Shown piece after piece: positions 47,450 through 56,429 of a DNA stretch of 64,000 nucleotides. The number at the start of each line of letters is the position of its first letter. Positions within the stretch are counted from its first letter, which is position 1. The DNA is taken from assembly GCF_023838525.1 (NCBI RefSeq), contig NZ_JAHUQD010000007.1, forward strand, positions 57,173 through 121,172. Reading direction: 5' to 3'. The notes beneath the pieces were generated by a model. The model was not told the DNA's origin and did no database searches. It was given only the letters and a program-made list of their open reading frames with translations. This DNA is from Caldicoprobacter algeriensis. GTDB taxonomy: Bacteria; Bacillota; Clostridia; Caldicoprobacterales; Caldicoprobacteraceae. The translations under genes and the position numbers were made by a program.

Positions 47450-49672
47450 ATGTCGAAGAAGAAAGAAAGGAGCACAAAAAGCAACAGTCGAATATACCAT
47501 GAAGCGACAGGGGTACTACTAATTGGAGTGGGCCTTTTTGCCTTTATAAGCATATACACCGATCAGGCCGGCATCGTGGGTAGATACCTCAAAGAGCTGG
47601 TAATGGGGTTGTTCGGCCTTGTCGGTTACACCATCCCCGCACTGATGGTTATATCGGGCATACTGACCATAATCTCCTATCGCAAGAGGGTGAACAAGCT
47701 CAAACTCCTGCTTATCGTTCTCACCGTTGCCTTTATTATGTCGATCATCCATATATCGTATTTTCAACACTTTGATTCGGCCAGCATAACGGCTTTCGTG
47801 CATTCGTCCTACACAAAAGGGCAAGAGGTTAAAGGCAGCGGAGCCCTGTTGGCGCCTTTTGTATTCGCTGTATATAAGCTGTTTGGCCTGGCGGGCAGTT
47901 ATGTGCTTCTGGGCGCTTTTGTGATCATCAATCTGCTCCTGCTGACCAACCTCTCGCTCAAGGATGTGGGACAGAATATATACGGCTCCATAAAGCCTGT
48001 GCTCCATAAACAATGCACAAAGAAAAAAGAAGACAAGCCCTTTGTTGGGGAGATCATCCCTGTGGAGGAGTTCAAAAAAAAGAACGGTGAAGACCTACAT
48101 CCCCTTGATGAGGCATTTCAAGAAAAAAAGGATACATTGCCGCTTTCGCGGCGAAAGGCAAGGAAACAGGAAGATAAGCAAGGGGATCAACACCATGGTG
48201 TACAGGCTCAAAATGTTAGACTGGAAAACCTGCAGAAAGAGGGATATATAATCCCCCCTCTGGACTTGCTGAAGCTACCGCCTGCAAGCACCAACGATAG
48301 GGAACAGGACAGAATAGCCGAGAATAATGCCAGGCTGCTTGAAGAGACCTTAAACAGTTTCGGTGTCAGTGCTAAAGTTACCCAAATAAGCCGGGGGCCG
48401 GTCATCACACGATACGAGCTCCAACCCGCTCCGGGGGTGAAGGTGAGCAGAATTGTCAGCCTGGCCGACGATATAGCGCTAAACCTTGCGGCTCCTTCGG
48501 TGCGCATAGAAGCCCCCATCCCCGGCAAAGCGGCTATCGGCATTGAGGTGCCCAACCGGGACGTATCACCCGTTTTATTGAGAGAGGTGCTTGGATCGGA
48601 GGAGTTCATCTTCCATCCGTCAAAGCTGGCGGTGGCCTTGGGCAAAGACATAGCCGGTAAAAACGTAATTGCCGACATTGCCCGGATGCCGCACCTTCTC
48701 ATAGCCGGAGCTACAGGTTCTGGCAAAAGCGTGTGTATTAATACCATCATCGTAAGCATACTCTACAAGGCATCCCCACGAGAGGTTAAATTCATCATGG
48801 TAGACCCGAAAGTGGTGGAGCTCAACCACTATAACGGGATACCGCACCTGCTCATACCCGTTGTGACCAATCCCAAAAAGGCGGCAGGAGCCCTCAACTG
48901 GGTGGTGCAGGAGATGACCTCGCGCTACAACCTGTTTGCCGATGCTGGAGTGAAGGATATAGAAGGGTACAACAGCATGGTTGAAAACGAGGATGAGCGC
49001 TTACCACAGATAGTGGTAATCATAGACGAGCTTGCTGACCTCATGATGGTCTCACCTTCTGAGGTTGAAGATGCCATATGCCGCCTTGCGCAAATGGCAC
49101 GGGCGGCGGGGATCCATCTGGTGATTGCCACGCAAAGGCCTTCGGTGGACGTGATCACCGGGCTTATAAAGGCCAATATTCCATCGCGTATTGCCTTTGC
49201 AGTCTCTTCTCAGGTTGACTCAAGAACCATCCTGGACATAGGTGGTGCTGAAAAGCTGTTGGGGCGCGGCGACATGTTGTTTTATCCTGTTGGCGTCAAC
49301 AAGCCCATAAGGGTTCAGGGATGCTTCATATCCGAAAAAGAGGTAAAAGCGGTTGCCGATTACATTAAGAACCAAAATGCCGCTCCTTCTTACAATGCCG
49401 AAGCCATGGAAAGAATCGAAGGCGATGAGGAATCGCCCGGCCTGGGCGAGCACGACGAGCTGTTACCGGAGGCCATAGAGATCGTCATAGACGCTGGCCA
49501 GGCCTCCATTTCCATGCTGCAGAGGCGCCTGCGCATAGGTTATGCCCGTGCCGCTCGGCTTATAGATGAAATGGAAGCAAGGGGAATAGTAAGCGGCTTT
49601 GAGGGTAGCAAGCCACGAAACGTGCTCATAACCCGCGAGGAGTTTGAAAGGCTGTACAAGGATGTAAAATAG
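47450..49672 (+). CDS. spoIIIE: DNA translocase FtsK/SpoIIIE
   Basis: A septal DNA pump moving the chromosome into the forespore and clearing DNA from division septa. The 740-aa protein has four N-terminal membrane helices (residues about 20-170), a charged linker, and a RecA-like motor. The motor has Walker A GATGSGKSVCINTI, Walker B QIVVIIDELADLMM and IATQRPSVDVITGLIKANIPSR. A winged-helix gamma domain (last 65 residues, ISMLQRRLRIGYARAARLID) reads the polar DNA sequence. ATG 47450 has AAGGGTGAT upstream. Confidence 0.94.
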   Translation: MSKKKERSTKSNSRIYHEATGVLLIGVGLFAFISIYTDQAGIVGRYLKELVMGLFGLVGYTIPALMVISGILTIISYRKRVNKLKLLLIVLTVAFIMSIIHISYFQHFDSASITAFVHSSYTKGQEVKGSGALLAPFVFAVYKLFGLAGSYVLLGAFVIINLLLLTNLSLKDVGQNIYGSIKPVLHKQCTKKKEDKPFVGEIIPVEEFKKKNGEDLHPLDEAFQEKKDTLPLSRRKARKQEDKQGDQHHGVQAQNVRLENLQKEGYIIPPLDLLKLPPASTNDREQDRIAENNARLLEETLNSFGVSAKVTQISRGPVITRYELQPAPGVKVSRIVSLADDIALNLAAPSVRIEAPIPGKAAIGIEVPNRDVSPVLLREVLGSEEFIFHPSKLAVALGKDIAGKNVIADIARMPHLLIAGATGSGKSVCINTIIVSILYKASPREVKFIMVDPKVVELNHYNGIPHLLIPVVTNPKKAAGALNWVVQEMTSRYNLFADAGVKDIEGYNSMVENEDERLPQIVVIIDELADLMMVSPSEVEDAICRLAQMARAAGIHLVIATQRPSVDVITGLIKANIPSRIAFAVSSQVDSRTILDIGGAEKLLGRGDMLFYPVGVNKPIRVQGCFISEKEVKAVADYIKNQNAAPSYNAEAMERIEGDEESPGLGEHDELLPEAIEIVIDAGQASISMLQRRLRIGYARAARLIDEMEARGIVSGFEGSKPRNVLITREEFERLYKDVK

Positions 49673-49690
49673 GAGGCTGTAGTTTCGCTC

Positions 49691-51025
49691 ATGAAGGTAG
49701 GAATGGTTTCTCTAGGTTGCGACAAAAACAGGGTGGATTCGGAGGTCATGTTGGGACTGCTCTCCCAGGCCGGCCACACCATTGTCAACAGGCCCGAGGA
49801 GGCAGAGGTCATAATAGTAAACACCTGTGGGTTCATTGACCCGGCCAAAGAGGAGTCGGTGGAAACCATACTGGAACAGGCACAATATAAGAAGACAGGC
49901 AAGTGTAGGCTGCTCATTGTGACCGGTTGTCTGGCCCAGCGGTATTCAAAGGAGATTATGGATGAGATCCCCGAAGTGGATGCCGTGATAGGTACCGGCC
50001 GTTTCACTGAGATTTTGGATGTAATCAACGAGTGTGAGTCAAAGCACGAACGCCTGGCCGCTGTGGATAAACCCAAGTTTCCAGACATCAAAGGCATACC
50101 CAGAGTGCTGACCACCCCATCGCACACGGCTTACTTGAAGATATCGGAAGGATGCAGCAACTGCTGTACCTATTGCGTCATACCGCAGCTCAGAGGCCCT
50201 CATGTCAGCCGTCCCCTGGACGAGGTGCTTGATGAAGCCCAGCATTTGGTTGACAGAGGCGTAAAGGAGATAATACTGGTGGGCCAGGATTTGACCAGGT
50301 ACGGCCAGGACCTCAAAGGGGATATATCGCTGGTGAGGCTGCTAAAGGAGCTGGTCAAAATCCCCGGGCTTGTCTGGGTCCGCCTGCTTTACTGCTATCC
50401 TGACAGGGTGACTGATGAGCTCATCGATACTATAGCCGAGGAAGAAAAAGTGTGCAATTATATTGACATACCTATACAGCACATCCATCCTGAAATACTC
50501 AGGAAAATGAACCGACCAGCCAATCCGGAACAGATTAGAAACCTCCTCTCAAAATTGAGAAAAAGGATACCCGACATAATAATTCGCACTTCGCTCATTG
50601 TAGGTTTCCCAGGCGAGGGAGAGGAGGAATTTCAAGAACTGGTCGAATTTGTCGAAAAATTTCAGTTCAACAGAGTAGGGGTGTTCCCCTATTCCAGGGA
50701 GGAGGGAACGCCGGCCGCCCGCTTTCCCGAGCAGGTGGATGATAAGACAAAAGAAACCCGAAGGGATGCTTTGATGAGCGTACAACAGAGGATATCCAAG
50801 AGGCTGAACCGTCAAAGGATAGGGCAGGTCTGCAAGATTTTGATAGAAGGGACAAGCTCGAAAGGCGTTTACTTCGGTAGGTCGTACGGTGAAGCGCCTG
50901 AGATAGACGGACAGGTGTTTGTAATAAGCAACAGGCCGCTTAAAGCCGGCGATTTTGTGGATATCAAGATAACCAAGGCATATGAATATGATTTGTTGGG
51001 GGAAGATTATGAATCTGGCAAATAA
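49691..51025 (+). CDS. rimO: Ribosomal protein S12 methylthiotransferase RimO
   Basis: A radical-SAM enzyme adding a methylthio group to an aspartate of ribosomal protein S12. The 444-aa protein has the N-terminal UPF0004 domain with cluster cysteines (SLGCDKNRVDSE, VNTCGFIDPAKEES, VTGCLAQRY), the radical SAM CSNCCTYC motif (about residue 155), and a C-terminal TRAM domain. It is RimO rather than MiaB by GCDKNRVDSE and CGFIDPAKEESV. It begins 18 bases after spoIIIE and overlaps pgsA by 17. Confidence 0.95.
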   Translation: MKVGMVSLGCDKNRVDSEVMLGLLSQAGHTIVNRPEEAEVIIVNTCGFIDPAKEESVETILEQAQYKKTGKCRLLIVTGCLAQRYSKEIMDEIPEVDAVIGTGRFTEILDVINECESKHERLAAVDKPKFPDIKGIPRVLTTPSHTAYLKISEGCSNCCTYCVIPQLRGPHVSRPLDEVLDEAQHLVDRGVKEIILVGQDLTRYGQDLKGDISLVRLLKELVKIPGLVWVRLLYCYPDRVTDELIDTIAEEEKVCNYIDIPIQHIHPEILRKMNRPANPEQIRNLLSKLRKRIPDIIIRTSLIVGFPGEGEEEFQELVEFVEKFQFNRVGVFPYSREEGTPAARFPEQVDDKTKETRRDALMSVQQRISKRLNRQRIGQVCKILIEGTSSKGVYFGRSYGEAPEIDGQVFVISNRPLKAGDFVDIKITKAYEYDLLGEDYESGK

Positions 51026-51545
51026 GATAACCATTGTAAGGATAATGCTGGTGCCCATATTTATGGCGCTGTTGCTTTCAGACTTTCCTTACAGCAACTT
51101 CGTTGCAGCCCTCATATTCATTGTGGCAGCCAGCACCGATACGGTGGACGGGTATATAGCACGGAAGAGAAATGAGGTCACAAACTTCGGTAAGTTCATT
51201 GACCCTCTTGCAGACAAAATACTGGTGACAGCCGCACTGGTCATTCTAGTAGAAATGGGCAAGATATCCTCTGTGGTGGCCATTATAATAATAACCAGGG
51301 AATTTATAATCACAGGGTTCAGGGTACTGGCCGCTTCAGAGGGAATAGTCATAGCAGCCAGCTGGTGGGGCAAGGCCAAGACCATCACTCAGATAATCGC
51401 CATAGTCGCTATCATGCTGGACAACATCCCTTTCAAATGGATAGGTTTCCCCTTTGATAGGATAGCCCTGGCGCTGGCCGTCGTGATCACCATAGTATCG
51501 GGCATCGATTATATCTACAAGAATATCCATATACTCAACGAATAA
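51009..51545 (+). CDS. pgsA: CDP-diacylglycerol--glycerol-3-phosphate 3-phosphatidyltransferase
   Basis: A membrane enzyme of the CDP-alcohol phosphotransferase family making phosphatidylglycerol phosphate. The 178-aa protein has four to six helices and the motif D-x2-DG-x2-AR-x8-G-x3-D-x3-D, seen as DTVDGYIARKRNEVTNFG then KFIDPLADK. ATG 51009 lies inside the end of rimO with GGGGGA upstream. The order rimO-pgsA-cinA-recA is common in Firmicutes. Confidence 0.94.
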   Translation: MNLANKITIVRIMLVPIFMALLLSDFPYSNFVAALIFIVAASTDTVDGYIARKRNEVTNFGKFIDPLADKILVTAALVILVEMGKISSVVAIIIITREFIITGFRVLAASEGIVIAASWWGKAKTITQIIAIVAIMLDNIPFKWIGFPFDRIALALAVVITIVSGIDYIYKNIHILNE

Positions 51546-51562
51546 AAGGAGATGGGAATATC

Positions 51563-52798
51563 ATGGATGCGGAAATCATTGCGGTGGGAAGTGAACTGCT
51601 GCTGGGCCAGATCGCAAACACCAATGCCCAGTACATCTCTCAGCGCCTCTCATCGGTGGGCGTAAACGTGTATTACCATACCGTGGTGGGGGATAACAGG
51701 AAGCGCCTGCTGGAAGCGCTTGAGATTGCATGTAAGCGAGCAGATATCATAATTACCACCGGCGGATTGGGGCCAACCATGGATGACCTTACAAAGGAGA
51801 CGATTGCCGAATTTTTGGGGCTGGAGCTTGTTCTCCATCAGCCCAGTGCGCAGGCAATACGCGAGTTTTTTGCAAGAAGAGGCAGAACCATGACCGAAAA
51901 CAATTTAAAGCAGGCCATGTTCCCCAGGGAGGCCATCATTCTTCCCAATGATGTAGGAACAGCTCCGGGGGCCATTATCGAGAAGGACAGCAGGACCTTC
52001 ATCATGCTGCCTGGTCCCCCCTACGAAATGCAGCCCATGTTCGAAAACCACGTAATTCCCTATCTAGCTCAAAAAGGAAACGAAAAGATCTTTTCAAGGG
52101 TTCTCAGAATATACGGCATTGGGGAATCGGCCGTAGAAGAGATGATAAAGGATCTGCTTGAAAATCAGACCAATCCGACCATTGCGCCTTTAGCGGCGTA
52201 CGGCGAAGTGACCCTTAGATTGACGGTCAAGTGCCATCGATCCCAAGACCCACTTGAGCTGATGAAACCCGTTGAGGATGAAATACGTAGGCGCCTTGGG
52301 CAGGCCGTATATGGCGTAGATGATGATCGTCTAGAAACGGTGGTGGCCAGGCTGCTTAAAGAGAAGGGGCTGACCCTGGCGGTGGCCGAATCTTGCACCG
52401 GCGGCCTAATAAGCAATTTGCTCACCGATGTGCCGGGAATCTCTGAAAATCTTCTCGAAACATGCGTTACTTATAGCAATCAGGCCAAGATAAACCGGCT
52501 GGGGGTAAAGCCTGAGACCTTGGAGGCTTATGGCGCTGTAAGCCCGCAGACGGCGCAGGAAATGGCTGAGGGAATCTTAAAAACTAGCGGTGCTGACATA
52601 GGCCTTGCTGTGACGGGTATAGCTGGTCCCGGCGGTGGAAGCCCTGAAAAGCCTGTGGGTTTGGTATATATTGCTATTGCGATGGGTGGCGATGTGGAGG
52701 TAAAACGTTTCCGCAACCAGGGAGACAGAAAGCGCATCAAGCTCTCCACTGCAAATACAGCCCTCGACCTGTTACGCCGAAAGCTGCTGGAGCTTTAA
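51563..52798 (+). CDS. cinA: CinA family protein (nicotinamide-nucleotide amidohydrolase)
   Basis: A 411-aa two-domain protein. The N-terminal MoCF-like (COG1058) domain, with AEIIAVGSELLLGQIANTNA and TTGGLGPTMDDLTKE, is an ADP-ribose pyrophosphatase in studied members. The C-terminal PncC domain has AVAESCTGGLISNLLTDVPG and VTGIAGPGGGSPEKPVG, for NMN deamidation in pyridine nucleotide recycling. ATG 51563 follows AAAGGAGATG. It precedes recA, as in many Firmicutes. Confidence 0.94.
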   Translation: MDAEIIAVGSELLLGQIANTNAQYISQRLSSVGVNVYYHTVVGDNRKRLLEALEIACKRADIIITTGGLGPTMDDLTKETIAEFLGLELVLHQPSAQAIREFFARRGRTMTENNLKQAMFPREAIILPNDVGTAPGAIIEKDSRTFIMLPGPPYEMQPMFENHVIPYLAQKGNEKIFSRVLRIYGIGESAVEEMIKDLLENQTNPTIAPLAAYGEVTLRLTVKCHRSQDPLELMKPVEDEIRRRLGQAVYGVDDDRLETVVARLLKEKGLTLAVAESCTGGLISNLLTDVPGISENLLETCVTYSNQAKINRLGVKPETLEAYGAVSPQTAQEMAEGILKTSGADIGLAVTGIAGPGGGSPEKPVGLVYIAIAMGGDVEVKRFRNQGDRKRIKLSTANTALDLLRRKLLEL

Positions 52799-52819
52799 GA
52801 TGACGCAGGCTTTTAATGC

Positions 52820-52848
52820 TTGACCCTCTCTATAGATTGCATTATAAT
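52820..52848 (+). promoter_or_regulatory. Sigma-A promoter of recA
   Basis: TTGACC (52820-52825), a 17-base spacer, then TATAAT (52843-52848). The start of transcription should fall near 52855, right at the LexA box. Confidence 0.85.
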
Positions 52849-52855
52849 TGAATTA

Positions 52856-52867
52856 GAACGTGTGTTC
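52856..52867 (+). promoter_or_regulatory. LexA (SOS) operator of recA
   Basis: GAAC-GTGT-GTTC at 52856-52867 (extended: AGAACGTGTGTTCG) fits the Gram-positive SOS box CGAAC-RNRY-GTTCG. It covers the expected transcription start, so LexA binding would block initiation. Confidence 0.85.
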
Positions 52868-52922
52868 GAGAAAAATAAAGAGAGGCAGGTGAGTACCTGG
52901 CTCAAAAGCCGGGTTTAAGGTC

Positions 52923-53948
52923 ATGGATAAAGCAAAAGCGCTTGAGATGGCCATTAGCCAGATTGAGAGGCAGTTCGGCAAGGGTTCAATCATGAAGCTG
53001 GGGCAATCCCCCCATATGAATGTGGAAGTAATATCGACAGGGGTGCTGGACCTGGACATTGCACTGGGGGTTGGAGGATTACCGAGGGGGAGGGTTGTAG
53101 AGATCTTTGGCCCCGAATCTTCGGGCAAAACAACGGTGGCACTGCACGTCATTGCCGAGGCACAAAAGGCCGGTGGCATAGCCGCGTTTGTAGATGCCGA
53201 AAACGCGCTGGACCCCCAGTACGCTAAAAATCTGGGCGTCGATATAGATAATCTGCTGGTTTCGCAGCCCGACACCGGGGAACAGGCGCTAGAGATCACC
53301 GAAGCCCTTGTGCGCAGCGGGGCTGTTGATGTGATCGTTGTTGACTCGGTGGCAGCTCTGGTGCCGCGGGCTGAACTGGAAGGTGAAATGGGCGATGCCC
53401 ATGTTGGCCTGCAAGCCAGGTTGATGTCACAGGCGCTGCGCAAGCTGTCGGGTGCCATAAACAAATCCCGAACAGTGGCTATTTTTATAAATCAATTAAG
53501 GGAAAAGGTTGGCGTGACATTCGGTAACCCTGAAACCACGCCTGGAGGAAGAGCGCTTAAGTTTTATGCATCGGTGCGCCTGGATGTGCGGCGCGTGGAT
53601 ACCATAAAGCAGGGATCTGAAACCATAGGCAGCCGCACCCGGGTAAAGGTGGTAAAGAACAAAGTGGCCCCACCCTTTAAAGAAGCAGAGTTCGATATCA
53701 TCTACGGGGAAGGCATTTCCCGGGAAGGCAGCATACTGGATCTGGCTTGCTCCATCAATATTGTAAACAAAAGCGGTGCGTGGTATTCGTACGGCGATAT
53801 AAGGCTTGGGCAGGGGAAAGAGAATGCCAGACAGTTCCTCAAGGAGAATCCCCATATAGCGGCTGAGATCGAACAGAAGGTACGAGAAGAGTTTAAATTA
53901 GGGCGAGTGACGGGAGCCCCTGCTTCCAGCGGAGATGTGGTAGAATGA
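52923..53948 (+). CDS. recA: Recombinase RecA
   Basis: Strand-exchange ATPase for homologous recombination and SOS induction, 341 aa, slightly short but complete. Walker A is [14 protein letters not shown], Walker B is [14 protein letters not shown], and the L2-region [23 protein letters not shown] is intact. The C-terminal acidic tail is short. ATG 52923 has a weak site (TAAGGT). It is SOS-controlled by the box at 52856. Confidence 0.97.
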   Translation: MDKAKALEMAISQIERQFGKGSIMKLGQSPHMNVEVISTGVLDLDIALGVGGLPRGRVVEIFGPESSGKTTVALHVIAEAQKAGGIAAFVDAENALDPQYAKNLGVDIDNLLVSQPDTGEQALEITEALVRSGAVDVIVVDSVAALVPRAELEGEMGDAHVGLQARLMSQALRKLSGAINKSRTVAIFINQLREKVGVTFGNPETTPGGRALKFYASVRLDVRRVDTIKQGSETIGSRTRVKVVKNKVAPPFKEAEFDIIYGEGISREGSILDLACSINIVNKSGAWYSYGDIRLGQGKENARQFLKENPHIAAEIEQKVREEFKLGRVTGAPASSGDVVE

Positions 53949-53959
53949 AAGATGGCAAT

Positions 53960-54116
53960 TTAGCCTAGTAGTTGTAAGAAGTCTCCATTCTCTATAGAAT
54001 GGAGATGAATTGCAAATTTGGTCGGAACGCCCCGAATTCACGCCTGTGGAGATACCAAACGGTGTCGTGGAAGCAGGAAGCTTCATCTTCTATTTCTATA
54101 AGATGGAGTGGTTCGC
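53960..54116 (+). mobile_element. TnpB-less IS605-type element (left-end hairpin plus omegaRNA-like right end)
   Basis: A short element between recA and rny. Its left part carries TAGCCTAGTAGTTGTAAG and a perfect 10-bp hairpin, TCTCCATTCT-CTAT-AGAATGGAGA (53982-54005). It continues ATGAATTGCAAA, then the conserved right-end block of tnpB-carrying IS200/IS605 elements: GTCGGAACGCCCC, GCCTGTGGAGATACC, hairpin GATACC-AAAC-GGTGTC (54051-54066), GTGGAAGCAGGAAGC and a terminal hairpin CATCTT/AAGATG (54084-54105), ending in GTGGTTCG. No transposase or tnpB lies between the ends; boundaries are approximate. It resembles palindrome-associated elements moved by TnpA in trans. Confidence 0.75.
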
Positions 54117-54137
54117 GGAGTTTTGCAGCCTCAATTG

Positions 54138-54166
54138 TTGACATGTATCGGTAAAAGATATACAAT
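54138..54166 (+). promoter_or_regulatory. Sigma-A promoter of rny
   Basis: TTGACA (54138-54143), a 17-base spacer, then TACAAT (54161-54166). It is followed by a 7-bp hairpin, TTTACAC/GTGTAAA (54180-54203), in the leader. Leader and IS605-like element together fill the 370-base gap before rny. Confidence 0.75.
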
Positions 54167-54318
54167 TAAAAGTAAGTGGTTTACACCTGATTTTTAGTGT
54201 AAATCCGTGTGGTACTCATGTATCCACCCCAATGCCCGCTGGACGAACGAGGAAAGGGAGGACGTTTTTTTGTTTTAGCAGTGCTCCATTGAAGTAGCGA
54301 GGAGGTGTCCGTTAATCC

Positions 54319-55893
54319 GTGGCAGAAATACTACTAATGGGACTTGCCCTGGTAGTAGTAGCCATTGGAGCGGGCGTCCTGGGATACAATTACCGAAAGC
54401 GGATTGTAGAGGAGAAGATAGGCAACGCCGAAGAGGCCGCCAGAAAGATCGTTGAGGAGGCTAAAAAGCAGGCTGAGGCCTTAAAAAAAGAGACTTTGCT
54501 TGAGGCAAAAGAAGAGGTTCACAGACTGCGAAGCGAATTTGAAAAGGAAAGTCGCGAAAGGCGAAATGAAATTCAAAGGATAGAACGCAGACTCCAACAA
54601 AAGGAGGAAGGCCTCGATAAAAGAGCTGAGGTTCTGGAGCAGAAGGAAGAAAGCCTGAACAATATGCAAAAAGAAATTCAGAGGATGCGTGAAGAGGTTG
54701 AAGAGCTGTATAAGCGTCAGGTAAGCGAACTGGAGCGCATTGCACAGTTAAGCCAGGATCAGGCTCGAGAGATACTGCTGAGCAATGTGGAGAAAGAGCT
54801 TACCCATGAGATAGCCATGAAGATTCGAGAGTATGAGAACAGGCTAAAGGAGGAGGTTGATAAGAAAGCCCGTGATATAATATCGCTGGCTATTCAAAAG
54901 TTTGCCGCTGATCATGTAGCGGAATCCACCGTTTCAGTTGTGGAACTCCCCAACGACGAGATGAAGGGGAGGATTATCGGGCGAGAAGGGCGCAATATCC
55001 GTACTTTAGAAACGCTGACAGGAATCGATTTGATAATCGACGATACTCCAGAGGCCGTCATATTGTCGGGTTTTGACCCCATAAGGAGGGAAATTGCCCG
55101 GATTGCCCTTGAAAAGCTCATATTGGACGGAAGAATACACCCGGCTCGCATAGAGGAAATGGTAGAAAAGGCCAAAAAAGAAGTTGAGAACCAGATACGC
55201 GAAGCGGGTGAGCAGGCCATATTTGAGGTTGGGGTGCACGGGATTCATCCCGAACTGGTCAGGTTGCTGGGCAAGCTGAAATACAGGACCAGCTATGGCC
55301 AAAACGTGTTGAAGCACTCCATTGAGGTAGCTCACCTGGCGGGTATCATGGCTGCTGAGCTGGGGGCGGACCAGAAGCTTGCCAAACGGGCCGGTCTGCT
55401 ACATGATATTGGGAAAGCGGTGGACCATGAAATGGAAGGTTCTCATACTCAAATCGGAGCCGACCTGGCTAAGAGGTATCGCGAAAGCACAGATGTGGTG
55501 CACGCCATAATGGCTCACCACGGCGATATAGAGCCCAATACCGTTGAAGCTATACTGGTACAGGCGGCCGATGCCATTTCTGCAGCAAGGCCGGGAGCCA
55601 GAAGGGAAACTCTGGAGGCCTATATCAAGCGGTTAGAAAAGCTTGAAGAGATTGCCAATTCTTTTGCAGGAGTAGAAAAATCCTTTGCAATCCAAGCAGG
55701 ACGTGAAATCAGGATTATAGTAAAACCTGATAAGGTAAGCGATGACCAGGCGCTCTTAATGGCTAGAGAGATAGTAAAGCGTATAGAAAAAGAGCTTGAA
55801 TATCCAGGGCAAATAAAGGTCAATGTTATCAGAGAGACTAGAGCCATTGAATACGCAAAAAAAGGTGTGACGACGTATGTCACACCTTTTTAA
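54319..55893 (+). CDS. rny: Ribonuclease Y
   Basis: A membrane-anchored endoribonuclease starting mRNA decay. The 524-aa protein has an N-terminal membrane helix (residues 3-22) and a long charged coiled coil (to about 210). A KH domain follows ([21 protein letters not shown]), then an HD domain with [30 protein letters not shown] and [14 protein letters not shown] 54319 has GGAGGTG upstream. Length is as in B. subtilis. Confidence 0.96.
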   Translation: MAEILLMGLALVVVAIGAGVLGYNYRKRIVEEKIGNAEEAARKIVEEAKKQAEALKKETLLEAKEEVHRLRSEFEKESRERRNEIQRIERRLQQKEEGLDKRAEVLEQKEESLNNMQKEIQRMREEVEELYKRQVSELERIAQLSQDQAREILLSNVEKELTHEIAMKIREYENRLKEEVDKKARDIISLAIQKFAADHVAESTVSVVELPNDEMKGRIIGREGRNIRTLETLTGIDLIIDDTPEAVILSGFDPIRREIARIALEKLILDGRIHPARIEEMVEKAKKEVENQIREAGEQAIFEVGVHGIHPELVRLLGKLKYRTSYGQNVLKHSIEVAHLAGIMAAELGADQKLAKRAGLLHDIGKAVDHEMEGSHTQIGADLAKRYRESTDVVHAIMAHHGDIEPNTVEAILVQAADAISAARPGARRETLEAYIKRLEKLEEIANSFAGVEKSFAIQAGREIRIIVKPDKVSDDQALLMAREIVKRIEKELEYPGQIKVNVIRETRAIEYAKKGVTTYVTPF

Positions 55894-55895
55894 AT
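55860..55895 (+). terminator. Terminator encoded in the last codons of rny
   Basis: AAAAGGTGTGAC (55860-55871) pairs with GTCACACCTTTT (55879-55890), giving a 12-bp stem that encodes the final residues [10 protein letters not shown]. The TAA stop follows at once, and the T-run is part of the stem end. Confidence 0.75.
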
Positions 55896-55951
55896 TTTAG
55901 GTTCTTCATTATTATTGTATGTTTTTACACGAGAAAATTTACATCCCAAAA

Positions 55952-55978
55952 GAAGGATTTTTTTAATAAATGTAGAAT
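55952..55978 (+). promoter_or_regulatory. Sigma-H promoter of spoVS
   Basis: GAAGGATTT (55952-55960), 11 bases, then GTAGAAT (55972-55978) match RNAGGAWWW-N11/12-RNNGAAT exactly. B. subtilis spoVS is also sigma-H dependent. Confidence 0.75.
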
Positions 55979-56029
55979 ATACGAAATAGAGAATCATTCA
56001 AAACAAAAAAAGCAATAGGGGGTCAAACC

Positions 56030-56290
56030 ATGGAGGTATTAAAGGTATCAGCTAAATCCAATCCTAACGCTGTCGCAGGTGCATTAGCAGGGGTTTTACG
56101 CGAGCGAGGATCGGCCGAACTTCAAGCGATAGGAGCAGGGGCAATCAACCAGGCAGTAAAGGCAGTAGCTATCGCGAGAGGGTTTGTAGCACCTAGCGGC
56201 ATAGACCTGATATGCATCCCCGCCTTTACCGATGTCATAATCGACGGAGAAGAGAGAACGGCTATAAAATTGATTGTTGAACCTCGATAA
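56030..56290 (+). CDS. spoVS: Stage V sporulation protein S
   Basis: An 86-aa Alba-like protein required for normal coat and cortex formation and affecting septation. The sequence is almost invariant in the family, e.g. VLKVSAKSNPNAVAGALAGV, then AVKAVAIARGFVAPSGIDL. ATG 56030 has AGGGGGT upstream. It stands near rny as in B. subtilis, though ymdB is not present. Confidence 0.96.
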   Translation: MEVLKVSAKSNPNAVAGALAGVLRERGSAELQAIGAGAINQAVKAVAIARGFVAPSGIDLICIPAFTDVIIDGEERTAIKLIVEPR

Positions 56291-56300
56291 AACCTACCGA

Positions 56301-56332
56301 TAAAACCTACCGCAAGGTAGGTTTTATTTTTT
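56301..56332 (+). terminator. Terminator after spoVS
   Basis: An 11-bp stem TAAAACCTACC/GGTAGGTTTTA (56301-56311 and 56316-56326), four-base loop, then six T. The left arm is preceded by a direct copy of itself (ATAAAACCTACCGATAAAAC), giving an alternative pairing. Confidence 0.88.
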
Positions 56333-56429
56333 GCTATGGACTTACAACGGGCGCCACATCGACATATGCTGAAAGTAGAGGACCCATTTTTTTATATTAT
56401 ATTGACAATTTGGAGGTTTAGCAAGGGAC

